DNA of 64,000 nt, from assembly GCF_009762325.1 (NCBI RefSeq), contig NZ_CP034348.1, positions 998,501 through 1,062,500 of the forward strand. The letters run 5' to 3'. Of the stretch, positions 1 to 8,495 are shown one piece after another. The translations under genes were made by a program, and so were the position numbers. The DNA comes from Roseovarius faecimaris (GTDB taxonomy: Bacteria > Pseudomonadota > Alphaproteobacteria > Rhodobacterales > Rhodobacteraceae). The notes beneath the pieces are model-generated. The model did no database searches, was not told the origin of the DNA, and saw nothing but the letters and a program-made list of their open reading frames with translations. Numbering within the stretch: position 1 is the stretch's first letter; every line of letters begins with the position of its first letter.

Positions 1-2154
1 GAGGCGGGGCTGACCTATGCGGGTGCCGCGGCGTTTTCGACGCCACGGCGGCTGGCGCTGGCGCTGGAGGGGCTGCTTGCGGAAAGCCCCACGGTGAAAG
101 AAGAGCGCAAGGGCCCGCGCGTGGATGCGCCAGAGAAGGCGATCGAAGGCTTTCTGCGCGGCGCGGGTGTGTCGCGTGACGATCTGGAGATCCGCGACGA
201 GAAGAAGGGCCAGGTCTATTTCGCGATGATCACAAGGCCCGGACGCCCGGCGGCGGAGATCATCGCCGAGGTCCTTTCGGACGTGGTGCGCAACTTCCCC
301 TGGCCCAAGTCGATGCGCTGGGGCAGCGGGTCTTTGCGCTGGGTGCGGCCGCTGCAATCCATCCTGTGCATCCTCACTGACGAGGCGGGCGAGGCGACGG
401 TGGTGCCGCTGGATATCGACGGGATCACGGCGGGAGACACCACCGAGGGTCACAGGTTCATGGCGCCGGAGCGGTTCCGCGTCACGTCATTTGAGGACTA
501 TGCCGCCAGGCTGAAACGCGCCTACGCCATCCTCGATGCCGAAGAGCGCGCCGCGCATATCTGGCAGGAGGCGACCAATCAGGCCTTTGCCTGCGGCCTG
601 GACGTGGTCGAGGACAAGGGCCTGCTGACCGAGGTGGCGGGCCTTGTGGAATGGCCCGTGGTGCTGATGGGTGAGATTGGCGAGGAGTATCTGAGCCTGC
701 CGCCCGAGGTGCTGCAGACCTCCATGAAGGAACATCAGAAGTTCTTTTCGGTGCGCAACCCGGACAGCGGGCGGATCGAGCGGTTTGTGACCGTCGCCAA
801 TATCGAGACCGCCGATCAGGGCGCGACCATTTTGGCCGGCAATCAGAAGGTGCTGTCGGCGCGGCTCAGCGATGCCAAGTTTTTCTGGGAGAACGATTTG
901 CGCGTGGCGCGGGACGGTATGGGCGCGTGGCTGGAGCAGCTTGAAAATGTGACCTTTGAGCGGCGTCTGGGGTCACAAGCCGAGCGGATCGCAAGGATCG
1001 CGGCACTGGCGCGGGAACTGGCCCCGGTGGTGGCGGCGGATGCCGATCTTGCGGAACAGGCGGCACGGGTGTGCAAGGCGGACCTAAGCTCGGAGATGGT
1101 CTATGAATTCCCCGAATTGCAGGGGTTGATGGGGCGCTATTATGCGGCTGAGGCGGGGCTGCCCGATGATGTGGCGGCGGCAGCGCAAGAGCATTACTCG
1201 CCGCTGGGCCCCTCTGATGAGGTGCCGACGCGTCTCGTTTCTGTTGTGGTGGCGCTGGCCGACAAGCTGGACCTGCTGACCGGGTTCTGGGCGATTGAGG
1301 AAAAGCCGACGGGATCGAAAGACCCGTTTGCCTTGCGCCGGGCGGCGCTGGGGGTGATCCGGATCATCCTTGAAAACGGCTACAGGATAAAACTGGACCG
1401 GTTTGTCGACAGCCAGCTTGTGAAACACAAGATCGCCCTGCATCGCACAAAGGCCAGCAGCGGTGAGATCGACACGCTCGAAGAGATCCTGCAGGAAATG
1501 GCCGAGCACGGGGTTTTCGGGGCCGCATGGCACGCCGTCATGGACCGGCGCAAAAACGGGGAGACCCCGCCCGACATGTCCGATGGCAGCGTCCTGCGGA
1601 CAGTGGGGGACGCGGTGCCGGACCTGTCGACCGACCTTCTGGCGTTTTTCCATGATCGTCTGAAGGTCTATCTGCGCGATCAGGGCTTGCGGCATGATGT
1701 GATTGACGCCTGCCTGTCTCTGGGCGACGGCGATGACCTGGGCCTGATCGTGGCACGGGCGCGCGCACTGTCCGACGCGCTGAGGACCGACGATGGCGAG
1801 AACCTCGTGCAGGGCTTCAAGCGGGCCAACAACATCCTGACCCAGGCCGAGGAAAAGGACGGGGTGGAGTATTCCTTTGGCGCGGACGTGAAATTCGCCG
1901 AGACCGCGGAAGAAAAAGCGCTGTTTGCCGCCCTCGATGCCGCCGAGGCGCAGATCGCCACCGCGATGCAGGCCGATGACTTTGCCGCCGCCATGGGGGC
2001 GATGGCCGCCCTGCGCACACCGATTGATGCGTTTTTCGAGGCGGTGCAGGTGAATACGGATAACGAGGTGCTGCGGCGCAACCGGCTCAACCTCTTGTCG
2101 CGCATCCGGCAGATTTGCCTGCAGGCGGCGGACCTTACCCAGATCGAGGGCTGA
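1..2154 (+). CDS. glyS: Glycyl-tRNA synthetase beta subunit, 5' end outside window
   Basis: Beta subunit of the heterotetrameric (alpha2beta2) bacterial glycyl-tRNA synthetase, which charges tRNA-Gly in the cytoplasm. The frame is open from base 1, so the start lies upstream of the window. The first codons already encode the family segment FSTPRRLAL, followed by EERKGPR and EKAIEGFLRG. The middle carries the HD-like core (LQTSMKEHQKFF, LSDAKFFWENDL, GLMGRYYA) and the C-terminal part resembles a DALR-type anticodon-binding region (RANNIL, FFEAVQVNTDNEVLRRNRL). About 717 residues are visible of a family usually near 690-750, so only a short N-terminus is missing. glyQ would be expected just upstream. 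The next gene on the same strand is a PPDK-like gene, a common Rhodobacterales neighbour. Confidence 0.95.
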   Translation, partial: EAGLTYAGAAAFSTPRRLALALEGLLAESPTVKEERKGPRVDAPEKAIEGFLRGAGVSRDDLEIRDEKKGQVYFAMITRPGRPAAEIIAEVLSDVVRNFPWPKSMRWGSGSLRWVRPLQSILCILTDEAGEATVVPLDIDGITAGDTTEGHRFMAPERFRVTSFEDYAARLKRAYAILDAEERAAHIWQEATNQAFACGLDVVEDKGLLTEVAGLVEWPVVLMGEIGEEYLSLPPEVLQTSMKEHQKFFSVRNPDSGRIERFVTVANIETADQGATILAGNQKVLSARLSDAKFFWENDLRVARDGMGAWLEQLENVTFERRLGSQAERIARIAALARELAPVVAADADLAEQAARVCKADLSSEMVYEFPELQGLMGRYYAAEAGLPDDVAAAAQEHYSPLGPSDEVPTRLVSVVVALADKLDLLTGFWAIEEKPTGSKDPFALRRAALGVIRIILENGYRIKLDRFVDSQLVKHKIALHRTKASSGEIDTLEEILQEMAEHGVFGAAWHAVMDRRKNGETPPDMSDGSVLRTVGDAVPDLSTDLLAFFHDRLKVYLRDQGLRHDVIDACLSLGDGDDLGLIVARARALSDALRTDDGENLVQGFKRANNILTQAEEKDGVEYSFGADVKFAETAEEKALFAALDAAEAQIATAMQADDFAAAMGAMAALRTPIDAFFEAVQVNTDNEVLRRNRLNLLSRIRQICLQAADLTQIEG

Positions 2155-2272
2155 GGCACTGATCAGCTAAGGCCCCGCGCGCCGCGCGGGACGGGTATTT
2201 TCAGAGGCAAAACGCCGCCTTGCTTTGTCTGGCGCGCGGCGTATGCTGCGCCCACGAGATAAAGGTGCCGCA

Positions 2273-4819
2273 GTGCAGAATAACGACCCTGATATTACCC
2301 TGATCACCCCTGATGCGCCGATGTCGCCGGGGACCCATGGCGGCCGGGCGAAATGCCTGCAGCGGCTGGTGCGGCTCGATCTGCCGGTGCCGGTGACGGT
2401 GGCGCTGTCGTTTGATGCGGTGCATCGGCTGGCGGCGGGGGAGCCTCTGGATATGCAGCGGATACTCGCACCCTTCGGCGAGGCGCCGCTTTTGTGTGTG
2501 CGCCCGTCGTCGGAAGACCCCGATTGGGGCGGGCCGGGCGCGATCCTGAACATCGGGATGAATGACAGCCTCTATGTGGAATTGTCGGACAGGATTGGCA
2601 AACGCGCGGCGGCCTCGCTCTATCTGCGCTTTGTACAGGCCTATTCGATCCATGTGGCGCGGCTCGACCCGGATATGTTCGACGAGGTGTCGGACGATCC
2701 GGTGACGGGTTTGCCCGAGGCGCTCAGCGCCTATGAAGAAGAAACCGACGAAAGCTTCCCGCAGGAACCCGCTGTGCAGCTTCTCGAAGTGCTGCGCTCC
2801 ATGGCGCGCACCTGGGAGGGCACCTCGGCGCGGCTCTTGCGGCAAGCCAAGGGCGCGCCTGCGGATGCCGGGCTGGGTCTTGTGGTGCAGCAACTGGCGC
2901 TTGGTCTCGGCGAGACGACGGGTGAAAGCGGTTCGGGTGTGATGCAGCTTGTCAACGGGCAGACCGGCGAGCGCAAGATCACCGGGCGCTATCTGAGCCA
3001 GAGCCAGGGGCGCGACGCGCTGGGGCAGGGGGCCGGGGCGCTTTTTCTTGCCAGGGATGCGCGCGGGCCGTCGCTGGAAGAACAGGCGCCGGATGCCTAT
3101 GCTCAGTTGATCGCGCATACGGCGCTCATGCGTGAGAAGCTGCGCGAGGAGATGACAGCGGAATTTACGGTCGAGAACGGCAAGGTCTGGCTGCTTGACG
3201 GGGTGCGTGTGGCGCGCAATGCCCGCGCGGCTGTGGCGATTGCCGTGGCATTGGCCGAGGACAGGATCATTCCGCGGGAAGAGGCGCTGATGCGGATCGA
3301 GCCGCGCGCGCTTAATGAGCTTCTGCACCGGCAGGTGGACCCGGAGGCCAAGCGCGACCGGCTGACACGTGGCGTGGCGGCCAGCCCGGGTGCGGCGAGC
3401 GGCAAGATTGTGTTCTCCGCCGCCGATGCTCAGGCCAGCGCCGCGCAGGGGGAGGCGTGCATTCTTGTCCGGCGCGAGACCAGCCCCGAGGATATCCGCG
3501 GCATGCATGCCGCGGCGGGGGTTCTGACCGAACGCGGCGGGATGACCAGCCACGCCGCGGTGATCGGGCGGGGCATGGGCCTGCCTTGCGTGGTGGGGGC
3601 ATCCGATCTGACGTTCCAGCTCAGGCGCAAGCGGATCGTGGCCCCGGATGGGCGGGTGTTCAAGGCGGGCGACGTGATCACCATCGACGGCACCAGCGGC
3701 GATGTGCTGGCAGGTGAGCCGACGCTGGTGGAGCCTGCGCGCGACGATGCGCTCAAGACGCTGATGACCTGGGCTGATGAGGTGCGCGATATTTCGGTGC
3801 GCGCCAATGCCGATACGCCCGCCGATGCCGAAATGGCGCGCGGGTTCAAGGCGCAGGGGATCGGGCTTTGCCGGACCGAGCATATGTTTTTCGAAGCCGA
3901 CCGGCTGACCGTCATGCGCGAGATGATCTTTGCCGACACGCCTGCCGAGAGGGCCGAGGCGCTGGAGCTTCTGCTGCCCATGCAGCGCGCGGATTTTGCT
4001 GATCTCTTCCGCATCATGCAGGGCCAGCCGGTGTGTATTCGCCTGCTTGACCCGCCGCTGCACGAGTTCCTGCCGACCGAGCGGTCGGGGCATGTGCAGC
4101 TTGCCGAGGCGCTCGATCTGCCGGTGTCTGACGTGACCCGCCGGGTCGAGGCGCTCAGCGAGTATAACCCGATGCTCGGCATGCGCGGGGTGCGGCTGGG
4201 CATTGTGGTGCCCGAGATCTATGAGATGCAGGCGCGGGCGATTTTCGAGGCCACGATCGAGGCCAGCCAGCACGGGGCGCCAGTGGTGCCGGAGGTCATG
4301 ATCCCTCTGGTGAGCGCGATGCGCGAAGTGGAACTGGTCAAGGCCAAGGTGGATGCCGCCGCCGCCGCCGTGCGGGCCGAGACGGGCCAGGCGTTCGACT
4401 ACCGGCTGGGCGTGATGGTCGAGACCCCGCGCGCGGCGCTCAGGGCAGGCGATATCGCGCCTCTGGTGTCGTTCCTCAGTTTCGGGACCAACGACCTCAC
4501 GCAGATGACTTATGGGCTGTCGCGCGATGACGCGGGCAAATTCATGTCGGAATATGTGCAGCAGGGCGTCTTTCCCGAAGATCCGTTTCACTCGCTTGAC
4601 ACGGACGGTGTGGGCGAACTGCTCAATCTGGGGATCGAGCGCGCGCGGGCGGCGAACCCGGATGTGGTTATGTCGATCTGCGGTGAACATGGCGGTAACC
4701 CCGAATCAATCGCCTTCTGCCGGGATGCCGGTTTTGACTATGTAAGCTGCTCTCCCTTCCGGGTTCCGGTGGCGCGACTTGCTGCCGCACAATTGGCCGT
4801 GCGCGACAAGATCGGGTAG
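2273..4819 (+). CDS. ppdK: PPDK-like PEP-utilising protein with degenerate ATP-grasp half
   Basis: Resembles pyruvate, phosphate dikinase, which interconverts pyruvate/ATP/Pi and PEP/AMP/PPi through a phosphohistidine. The swivelling domain is intact: GGMTSHAAVIGRGMG with the phosphoryl-carrier His near residue 427. The PEP/pyruvate TIM barrel is also intact (GIGLCRTEHMFF, FGTNDLTQ, CGEHGG with catalytic Cys near 803, and YVSCSPFRVP). The N-terminal ATP-grasp half is divergent. The family GGKGANL loop reads GGRAKCL, SARVSMPGMMDT is replaced by PDWGGPGAI, TRNPATGE becomes LVNGQTGE, and the Q-x-R after the W-x-L segment is D-G-V. The GTG start at 2273 was chosen because AAAGG lies 7 bases upstream; an in-frame ATG at 2243 has no such site. 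A PPDK name is therefore structural, and ATP-dependent activity is doubtful. Confidence 0.85.
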   Translation: MQNNDPDITLITPDAPMSPGTHGGRAKCLQRLVRLDLPVPVTVALSFDAVHRLAAGEPLDMQRILAPFGEAPLLCVRPSSEDPDWGGPGAILNIGMNDSLYVELSDRIGKRAAASLYLRFVQAYSIHVARLDPDMFDEVSDDPVTGLPEALSAYEEETDESFPQEPAVQLLEVLRSMARTWEGTSARLLRQAKGAPADAGLGLVVQQLALGLGETTGESGSGVMQLVNGQTGERKITGRYLSQSQGRDALGQGAGALFLARDARGPSLEEQAPDAYAQLIAHTALMREKLREEMTAEFTVENGKVWLLDGVRVARNARAAVAIAVALAEDRIIPREEALMRIEPRALNELLHRQVDPEAKRDRLTRGVAASPGAASGKIVFSAADAQASAAQGEACILVRRETSPEDIRGMHAAAGVLTERGGMTSHAAVIGRGMGLPCVVGASDLTFQLRRKRIVAPDGRVFKAGDVITIDGTSGDVLAGEPTLVEPARDDALKTLMTWADEVRDISVRANADTPADAEMARGFKAQGIGLCRTEHMFFEADRLTVMREMIFADTPAERAEALELLLPMQRADFADLFRIMQGQPVCIRLLDPPLHEFLPTERSGHVQLAEALDLPVSDVTRRVEALSEYNPMLGMRGVRLGIVVPEIYEMQARAIFEATIEASQHGAPVVPEVMIPLVSAMREVELVKAKVDAAAAAVRAETGQAFDYRLGVMVETPRAALRAGDIAPLVSFLSFGTNDLTQMTYGLSRDDAGKFMSEYVQQGVFPEDPFHSLDTDGVGELLNLGIERARAANPDVVMSICGEHGGNPESIAFCRDAGFDYVSCSPFRVPVARLAAAQLAVRDKIG

Positions 4820-4983
4820 GCGCAGGCCGGACATCCCCAACATACTGCGGTGTATGGTTGTTTTACAATGCTGCGCTGCGGCGTAAACCTGCCGTCGGAA
4901 AGCCCCTGGGCTGGACGGAAGGCCTTGTTTGCTCTACGTCCCGCCCAAGTTTTATGCAGTTTTGGGGAAGTGGGGACACGATT

Positions 4984-5592
4984 ATGTTGCGGATTGCAAT
5001 GATTTTGAGCCTGGCTCTGGCCGGTTCGGTCATGGCCGATACGCCGGTGAAAAAATTGGTGGACCAGGAACAAAGCGCGCTGAAGGCGCTGCCTGACGGT
5101 AAGCGTGAGGCGCTTTTCAGTCGACCGGAAACCAATGTCACCTACACGCGTGAATGGCTGGCGCAGAATGCGGTCGCCAAGGGCGATGAGCAGTGGCGCT
5201 GTCTGGCGGAGGCTCTCTATTTCGAAGCGCGCGGCGAAAGCGTGAAAGGGCAGTTCGCCGTGGCCGAAGTGATCCTGAACCGGGTTGATAACCCGCGCTA
5301 TCCGGATACGGTCTGTGGGGTGATCCACCAGGGCACGGGGCGCAAGTATCAGTGCCAGTTCACCTATACCTGTGACGGGCACAAGGAAGTGATTGCCGAA
5401 CCCAAGGCGTTCAAACAGGTGGGACGCGTCGCGCATCTTATGTTGAACGGCGCAGAGCGTTCGCTGACCAAGGGGGCAACGCATTACCACACCCGCGCCG
5501 TGCGTCCGAAATGGTCCAAGACCTACCCGCGCACCGCGACGATCGGTGTGCACCATTTCTATCGCCAGACCACGCGCGTCTCGTCCAACTGA
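4984..5592 (+). CDS. SleB/CwlJ-type cell wall hydrolase, exported
   Basis: Predicted secreted peptidoglycan hydrolase of the Hydrolase_2 (SleB/CwlJ) family, 202 residues. Residues 1-18 form a short signal peptide (MLRIAMILSLALAGSVMA). The catalytic domain begins at CLAEALYFEARGE, whose Glu is the expected catalytic acid, and continues with AEVILNRVDNPRYP, CGVIHQG, CQFTYTCDG and GATHYHT. The four cysteines suit a periplasmic protein. An upstream in-frame start at 4858 would bury the signal peptide, so ATG 4984 was preferred; GGGAAGTGGGG precedes it. The gene stands alone between the PPDK-like gene and a DUF2244 gene. In Gram-negative bacteria such proteins probably act in cell-wall remodelling rather than spore germination; this is inferred from the family. 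Confidence 0.85.
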   Translation: MLRIAMILSLALAGSVMADTPVKKLVDQEQSALKALPDGKREALFSRPETNVTYTREWLAQNAVAKGDEQWRCLAEALYFEARGESVKGQFAVAEVILNRVDNPRYPDTVCGVIHQGTGRKYQCQFTYTCDGHKEVIAEPKAFKQVGRVAHLMLNGAERSLTKGATHYHTRAVRPKWSKTYPRTATIGVHHFYRQTTRVSSN

Positions 5593-5729
5593 CGCGCGGG
5601 TCTTGGGGGCCGCGCATCGTCCGAGATGGAATAGCGCGCAATGAAGGAGCGTTTCGCCGTGTTTCGCGAAGCGGGTCAAAGCTGCAGGTCAGGGTTGTCG
5701 GCGGCGTCAAAGACGCTAAACACTTTTGC

Positions 5730-6227
5730 ATGCCTTACACCTGGTACAACAGCTCGACGGATACGCAGACCAAGCGGTTGGAGCTCTGGCCTTACCGCTC
5801 ATTGCCGCGCAAGGGCTTTGCCGCGGCCATCCTGGGCGCTTTTGCACTGGGTACGATCCCGCTTTACGGACTTTTGGGCACGGTTCTGATCTGGGGGCTG
5901 CTGCCGTTTCTGCTCTTGGCGGTGGCCGGGCTCTGGTGGGCGCTGGAACACAGCTACAAGACCGCCAGATTGCATGAGGAACTGACCATTGATCCCGAGC
6001 GGTTGCATTTGCGGCGGGTCAATCCCAGAGGCGATGTGCAGGAATGGGACTGCAACAGCTATTGGGCGCGGGTCAGCATCCATCCCAAGGGCGGGCCGGT
6101 GGATCATTACATCACGTTGGGCGGAGCGGGCCGAGAGGTCGAGATCGGGGCGTTCCTGTCCGAACCGGAGCGCAAGGTTCTGTACAGTGAGCTTCAGGAC
6201 GCGCTGCGGGCGGCCAAATCGGCGTGA
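5730..6227 (+). CDS. DUF2244 membrane protein
   Basis: A 165-residue protein matching the DUF2244 family, whose function is unknown. It begins MPYTWYN and has two closely spaced hydrophobic segments at about residues 32-70 (AAAILGAFALGTIPLYGLLG and VLIWGLLPFLLLAVAGLWWAL). A soluble C-terminal domain follows with the family-like stretch LTIDPERLHLRRVNP, a WDCNSYWARVSI segment and a conserved-looking IGAFLSEPER. The ATG at 5730 was chosen because the open frame upstream (to 5511) overlaps the preceding hydrolase gene and has no family resemblance. The family often lies near respiratory genes in alphaproteobacteria, but no such neighbour is adjacent here. Location in the inner membrane is inferred. 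Confidence 0.75.
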   Translation: MPYTWYNSSTDTQTKRLELWPYRSLPRKGFAAAILGAFALGTIPLYGLLGTVLIWGLLPFLLLAVAGLWWALEHSYKTARLHEELTIDPERLHLRRVNPRGDVQEWDCNSYWARVSIHPKGGPVDHYITLGGAGREVEIGAFLSEPERKVLYSELQDALRAAKSA

Positions 6228-6602
6228 AGCGGTCACTGCCGGGGGCAGCTGAACGCGGGTTTCACCTACAGGCGCGCGCACGTTAACGCGATTTGGCAAA
6301 TGGCAGGATTGAGCCCTTTGGGGACATGTGATGTGGGCGCATTGCGCGGAATCAAGGGCGAAGCCCGCCGCGCATCGCCGACGCGCCCCCACGCGGCGGC
6401 GATTGGGTTCAGCTTGGCACATCATTCGGAATGCGTTCGGATGTGACGGGGATAAAGTGCCCTGAATTTCGGTTGGATCGCCCCCGCGCGCGTCGGCCAT
6501 ACGCGGCTCAGTGCCCGGAACACCAAACGGCGGCTTCCTCCCGCGAAGCGGACAGAGAGCCGACACGGAGCGGAGGGTGACCCCCCTTCGCGCGCGCTGC
6601 GC
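6228..6602. other. Intergenic stretch without a recognised gene
   Basis: About 375 bases separate the DUF2244 gene from the convergent yqeY gene. The sequence is G+C rich with short GC-rich inverted repeats (around 6370-6402) but no hairpin followed by a clear T-run. No tRNA, no other RNA gene I can recognise, and no reading frame with a credible ribosome-binding site were seen on either strand. Confidence 0.5.
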
Positions 6603-7067
6603 TTATCCCTGGCAGAGCTTGTCCTTGACCAGCGGGCCGACCGCGCCGAAATCCATTTGTCCGGTGTAGCGTTCTTTGAGCGCGCCCATGATCTTGCCCA
6701 TGTCCCGGATCGAGTCTGCACCGGTCTCTTCGATTGCCTTGTCGATGGCTTCGACCACCTCGTCGTCGCTGAGCTGGCGCGGCAGGAACTCTTCTATAAT
6801 CGCGATTTCGGCCTCTTCGCGCTCGGCGAGGTCGATCCGCCCGCCTTCTTCATAAGCGCGCACGCTTTCGCGGCGTTGCTTGGTCATCTTGCCGAGGATT
6901 TGCAGGATTTCCGCATCGCCCACACCCTCTTCGGCGCCGTCGCCCCGGCTGGCTATGTCCTGATCCTTGATCGCGGCGTTGATCAGGCGCAAGGTGGCCA
7001 GTCGCTGCGATTCCTTGTCTTTCATGGCTTGTTTCACGGCCGAATTGACCTGATCACGCAAACTCAT
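6603..7067 (-). CDS. yqeY: GatB/YqeY domain protein
   Basis: A 154-residue helical protein of the YqeY family, which resembles the tRNA-binding tail of GatB. Its cellular role is not established, although tRNA-dependent amidation has been suggested. Typical segments are LRDQVNSAVKQAMKDK, RLATLRLINAAIKD, EREEAEIAIIEEFLPRQLSDDEV, DMGKIMGALKERY and a C-terminal GAVGPLVKDKL. The second ATG (7067) gives the usual family N-terminus MSLRDQ; an ATG three codons upstream (7076) is possible. It is divergent from carA, 184 bases away, an arrangement common in Rhodobacterales. Confidence 0.88.
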   Translation of the reverse strand: MSLRDQVNSAVKQAMKDKESQRLATLRLINAAIKDQDIASRGDGAEEGVGDAEILQILGKMTKQRRESVRAYEEGGRIDLAEREEAEIAIIEEFLPRQLSDDEVVEAIDKAIEETGADSIRDMGKIMGALKERYTGQMDFGAVGPLVKDKLCQG

Positions 7068-7251
7068 CCGTTCCATCCCGGGTGGTTGATCATAAGTTAC
7101 GGACCCTACCCAAAGACCGAACCCGAGGCAAGCGGTGCCGTGGCGGTTCAGGAGGATCGGGCCGGTCCCGTTGCGTCACGATCTTGGGCCTTGACCCCCC
7201 GGGGCGGCCTCCGTAGGTTCGCGCCAATTTGCACCCCGGAGAATCGTGATC

Positions 7252-8400
7252 ATGGCACATGCGCCCATGCCCCACCCGACCGCTTGCCTGGCACTCGCGG
7301 ACGGGACGTTGTTTTATGGCAAAGGCTTTGGCGCAGTGGGGGTGACCACGGCGGAGCTGTGTTTCAACACCGCCATGACCGGCTATCAGGAGATCATGAC
7401 CGATCCGAGCTATGCCGGGCAGATCGTGACCTTCACCTTCCCGCATATCGGCAATGTCGGCGTCAATCCCGACGATGACGAGACCGCTGACCCGGTGGCC
7501 GAGGGGATGGTGGTCAAATGGGATCCCACTCAGCCGTCGAACTGGCGCGCCACCGAAGGGCTGGCCGACTGGCTGGAGCGGCGCGGGCGCATTGCCATCG
7601 GCGGGGTGGATACGCGGCGGCTGACCCGTGCCATTCGCCAACAGGGGGCGCCGCATGTGGCGCTCGCCCATGACCCCGAGGGCAAGTTCGACGTCGAGGC
7701 GCTTGTGGCCAAGGCGCGGGCTTTTGTCGGGCTTGAGGGGCTGGACCTCGCCAAGACGGTGACCTGCGCGCAAAGCTATCGCTGGGACGAGATGCGTTGG
7801 GCCTGGCCCGAGGGATATACCCGCCAGACCGCGCCCAAGCACAAGGTCGTGGCGGTGGATTACGGGGCCAAGCGGAACATCCTGCGCTGCCTCGCATCGG
7901 CGGGTTGCGATGTGACGGTGTTGCCCGCCACGGCGACGGCCGAGGAGGTGCTGGCGCATCAGCCCGACGGTGTCTTTTTGTCCAACGGGCCCGGCGATCC
8001 GGCGGCCACCGGTGAATACGCCGTGCCGATGATCCAGGGCGTCTTGACGGCGAACCTGCCGGTCTTCGGGATTTGCCTGGGCCACCAGATGCTTGGGCTG
8101 GCGCTGGGCGCGCAGACCATCAAGATGAACCACGGCCATCATGGCGCGAACCACCCGGTGAAGGATCTCGATACCGGCAAGGTCGAGATCACGTCGATGA
8201 ACCACGGTTTCGCGGTCGACAGTCAGACCCTGCCGGAGGGGGTGATCGAAACGCATGTGTCGCTGTTTGACGGCTCGAACTGCGGTATCCGGATGAAGGA
8301 CCGCCCGGTGTTTTCGGTGCAGCACCACCCCGAGGCAAGCCCCGGCCCACAAGACAGTTTCTATCTGTTCGAGCGGTTTGCGGCATCGATGGCGGGATAG
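7252..8400 (+). CDS. carA: Carbamoyl-phosphate synthase small subunit
   Basis: Glutaminase subunit of carbamoyl-phosphate synthase. It hydrolyses glutamine and passes ammonia to CarB for arginine and pyrimidine synthesis. The N-terminal domain carries LADGTLFYGKGFGA, GYQEIMTDPSYAGQIVTFT and GGVDTRRLTR. The C-terminal class I amidotransferase has the nucleophile Cys275 in FGICLGHQMLGLA and the His-Glu pair in VQHHPEASPGP. The 382-residue length is normal. ATG 7252 was chosen because GGAG lies 10 bases upstream; a GTG two codons earlier is too close to it. carB is not adjacent, so the two subunits are encoded apart, as in many alphaproteobacteria. Confidence 0.97.
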   Translation: MAHAPMPHPTACLALADGTLFYGKGFGAVGVTTAELCFNTAMTGYQEIMTDPSYAGQIVTFTFPHIGNVGVNPDDDETADPVAEGMVVKWDPTQPSNWRATEGLADWLERRGRIAIGGVDTRRLTRAIRQQGAPHVALAHDPEGKFDVEALVAKARAFVGLEGLDLAKTVTCAQSYRWDEMRWAWPEGYTRQTAPKHKVVAVDYGAKRNILRCLASAGCDVTVLPATATAEEVLAHQPDGVFLSNGPGDPAATGEYAVPMIQGVLTANLPVFGICLGHQMLGLALGAQTIKMNHGHHGANHPVKDLDTGKVEITSMNHGFAVDSQTLPEGVIETHVSLFDGSNCGIRMKDRPVFSVQHHPEASPGPQDSFYLFERFAASMAG

Positions 8401-8421
8401 CGGAGCTAGGCAATCGCTCTG

Positions 8422-8455
8422 TTAACCAAATATTTACGGCAAATTAACCTTTAAC
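8422..8455 (+). promoter_or_regulatory. Cluster of TTAAC half-sites (possible CtrA-type site)
   Basis: An AT-rich patch upstream of the glycosyltransferase gene has TTAACC at 8422, TTAACC at 8444 and TTAAC at 8451. From 8422 the bases read TTAA-N7-TTTAC, one mismatch from the CtrA consensus TTAA-N7-TTAAC. Binding is inferred from pattern only. Confidence 0.3.
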
Positions 8456-8495
8456 TGAAATCCTGGCCTGCGGAAGATTTGCTAGGGGACAGGTC

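Noticed and set aside
2201-4690. A long open frame on the minus strand (829 codons) opposite the PPDK-like gene
   Set aside because: It mirrors the codon structure of the plus-strand gene, is very rich in Arg, His and Pro, and resembles no family. The plus-strand protein has clear catalytic motifs.
6228-6602. Possible structured RNA in the gap between DUF2244 and yqeY
   Set aside because: The GC-rich inverted repeats are short, and no known RNA class or terminator pattern was recognised.
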